DNA of 5,754 nucleotides from an uncultured Atopobium sp. GTDB taxonomy: Bacteria; Actinomycetota; Coriobacteriia; Coriobacteriales; Atopobiaceae. The stretch covers positions 1 to 5,754 of the forward strand of contig CAKARF010000060.1 of NCBI GenBank assembly GCA_916720465.1. Reading direction: 5' to 3'. A model generated the notes under the pieces. It searched no databases and was not told the DNA's origin. It saw nothing but the letters and a program-made list of their open reading frames with translations. Position numbers and translations under genes: made by a program. This document shows positions 5,745 through 5,754 of the stretch, piece by piece. Position 1 is the first letter of the stretch. The number at the start of each line of letters is the position of its first letter.

Positions 5745-5754
5745 TGATTATGCG

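Overview
The window is a compact bacterial segment in which every supported gene lies on the minus strand. In transcription order, from high to low coordinates, it holds: a tRNA-Ala(CGC) gene with its own promoter and intrinsic terminator; a PflX-like radical SAM protein; a small tail-anchored coiled-coil protein; nicotinate phosphoribosyltransferase (pncB); arginyl-tRNA synthetase (argS); an AT-rich spacer of about 330 bp; and the first 86 codons of a MarR-type regulator cut by the window edge. The protein style and moderate GC content suggest an actinobacterium of the Coriobacteriia (Atopobium/Lancefieldella/Olsenella-like). That is an inference from resemblance, not from a search.

Right end (about 5590-5754): the tRNA gene has a perfect TTGACA -35 box, encodes its CCA end, carries the G3:U70 alanine identity pair, and is followed by a GC-rich hairpin and T6 run, so it looks like a single-gene transcription unit. 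Middle right (4072-5546): the radical SAM gene starts at TTG behind GGGAGG and ends 2 nt before the small membrane-protein gene. That gene's ribosome binding site lies inside the last codons of the radical SAM gene, so the two are probably translationally coupled. Middle (590-4011): pncB and argS follow in the same direction, separated by 80 bp containing a perfect 12-bp tandem repeat and two short palindromes. argS ends at a long hairpin that pairs completely only in the minus-strand transcript.

Functionally this is mostly housekeeping: an alanine tRNA, arginine charging, and NAD salvage from nicotinate. The radical SAM protein and the tail-anchored protein are the only members of unknown role. 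I saw no mobile element, CRISPR array, toxin-antitoxin pair or clear novel system. The points that most deserve a second look are the tight radical SAM/membrane-protein pair and the AT-rich spacer with several consecutive inverted repeats.
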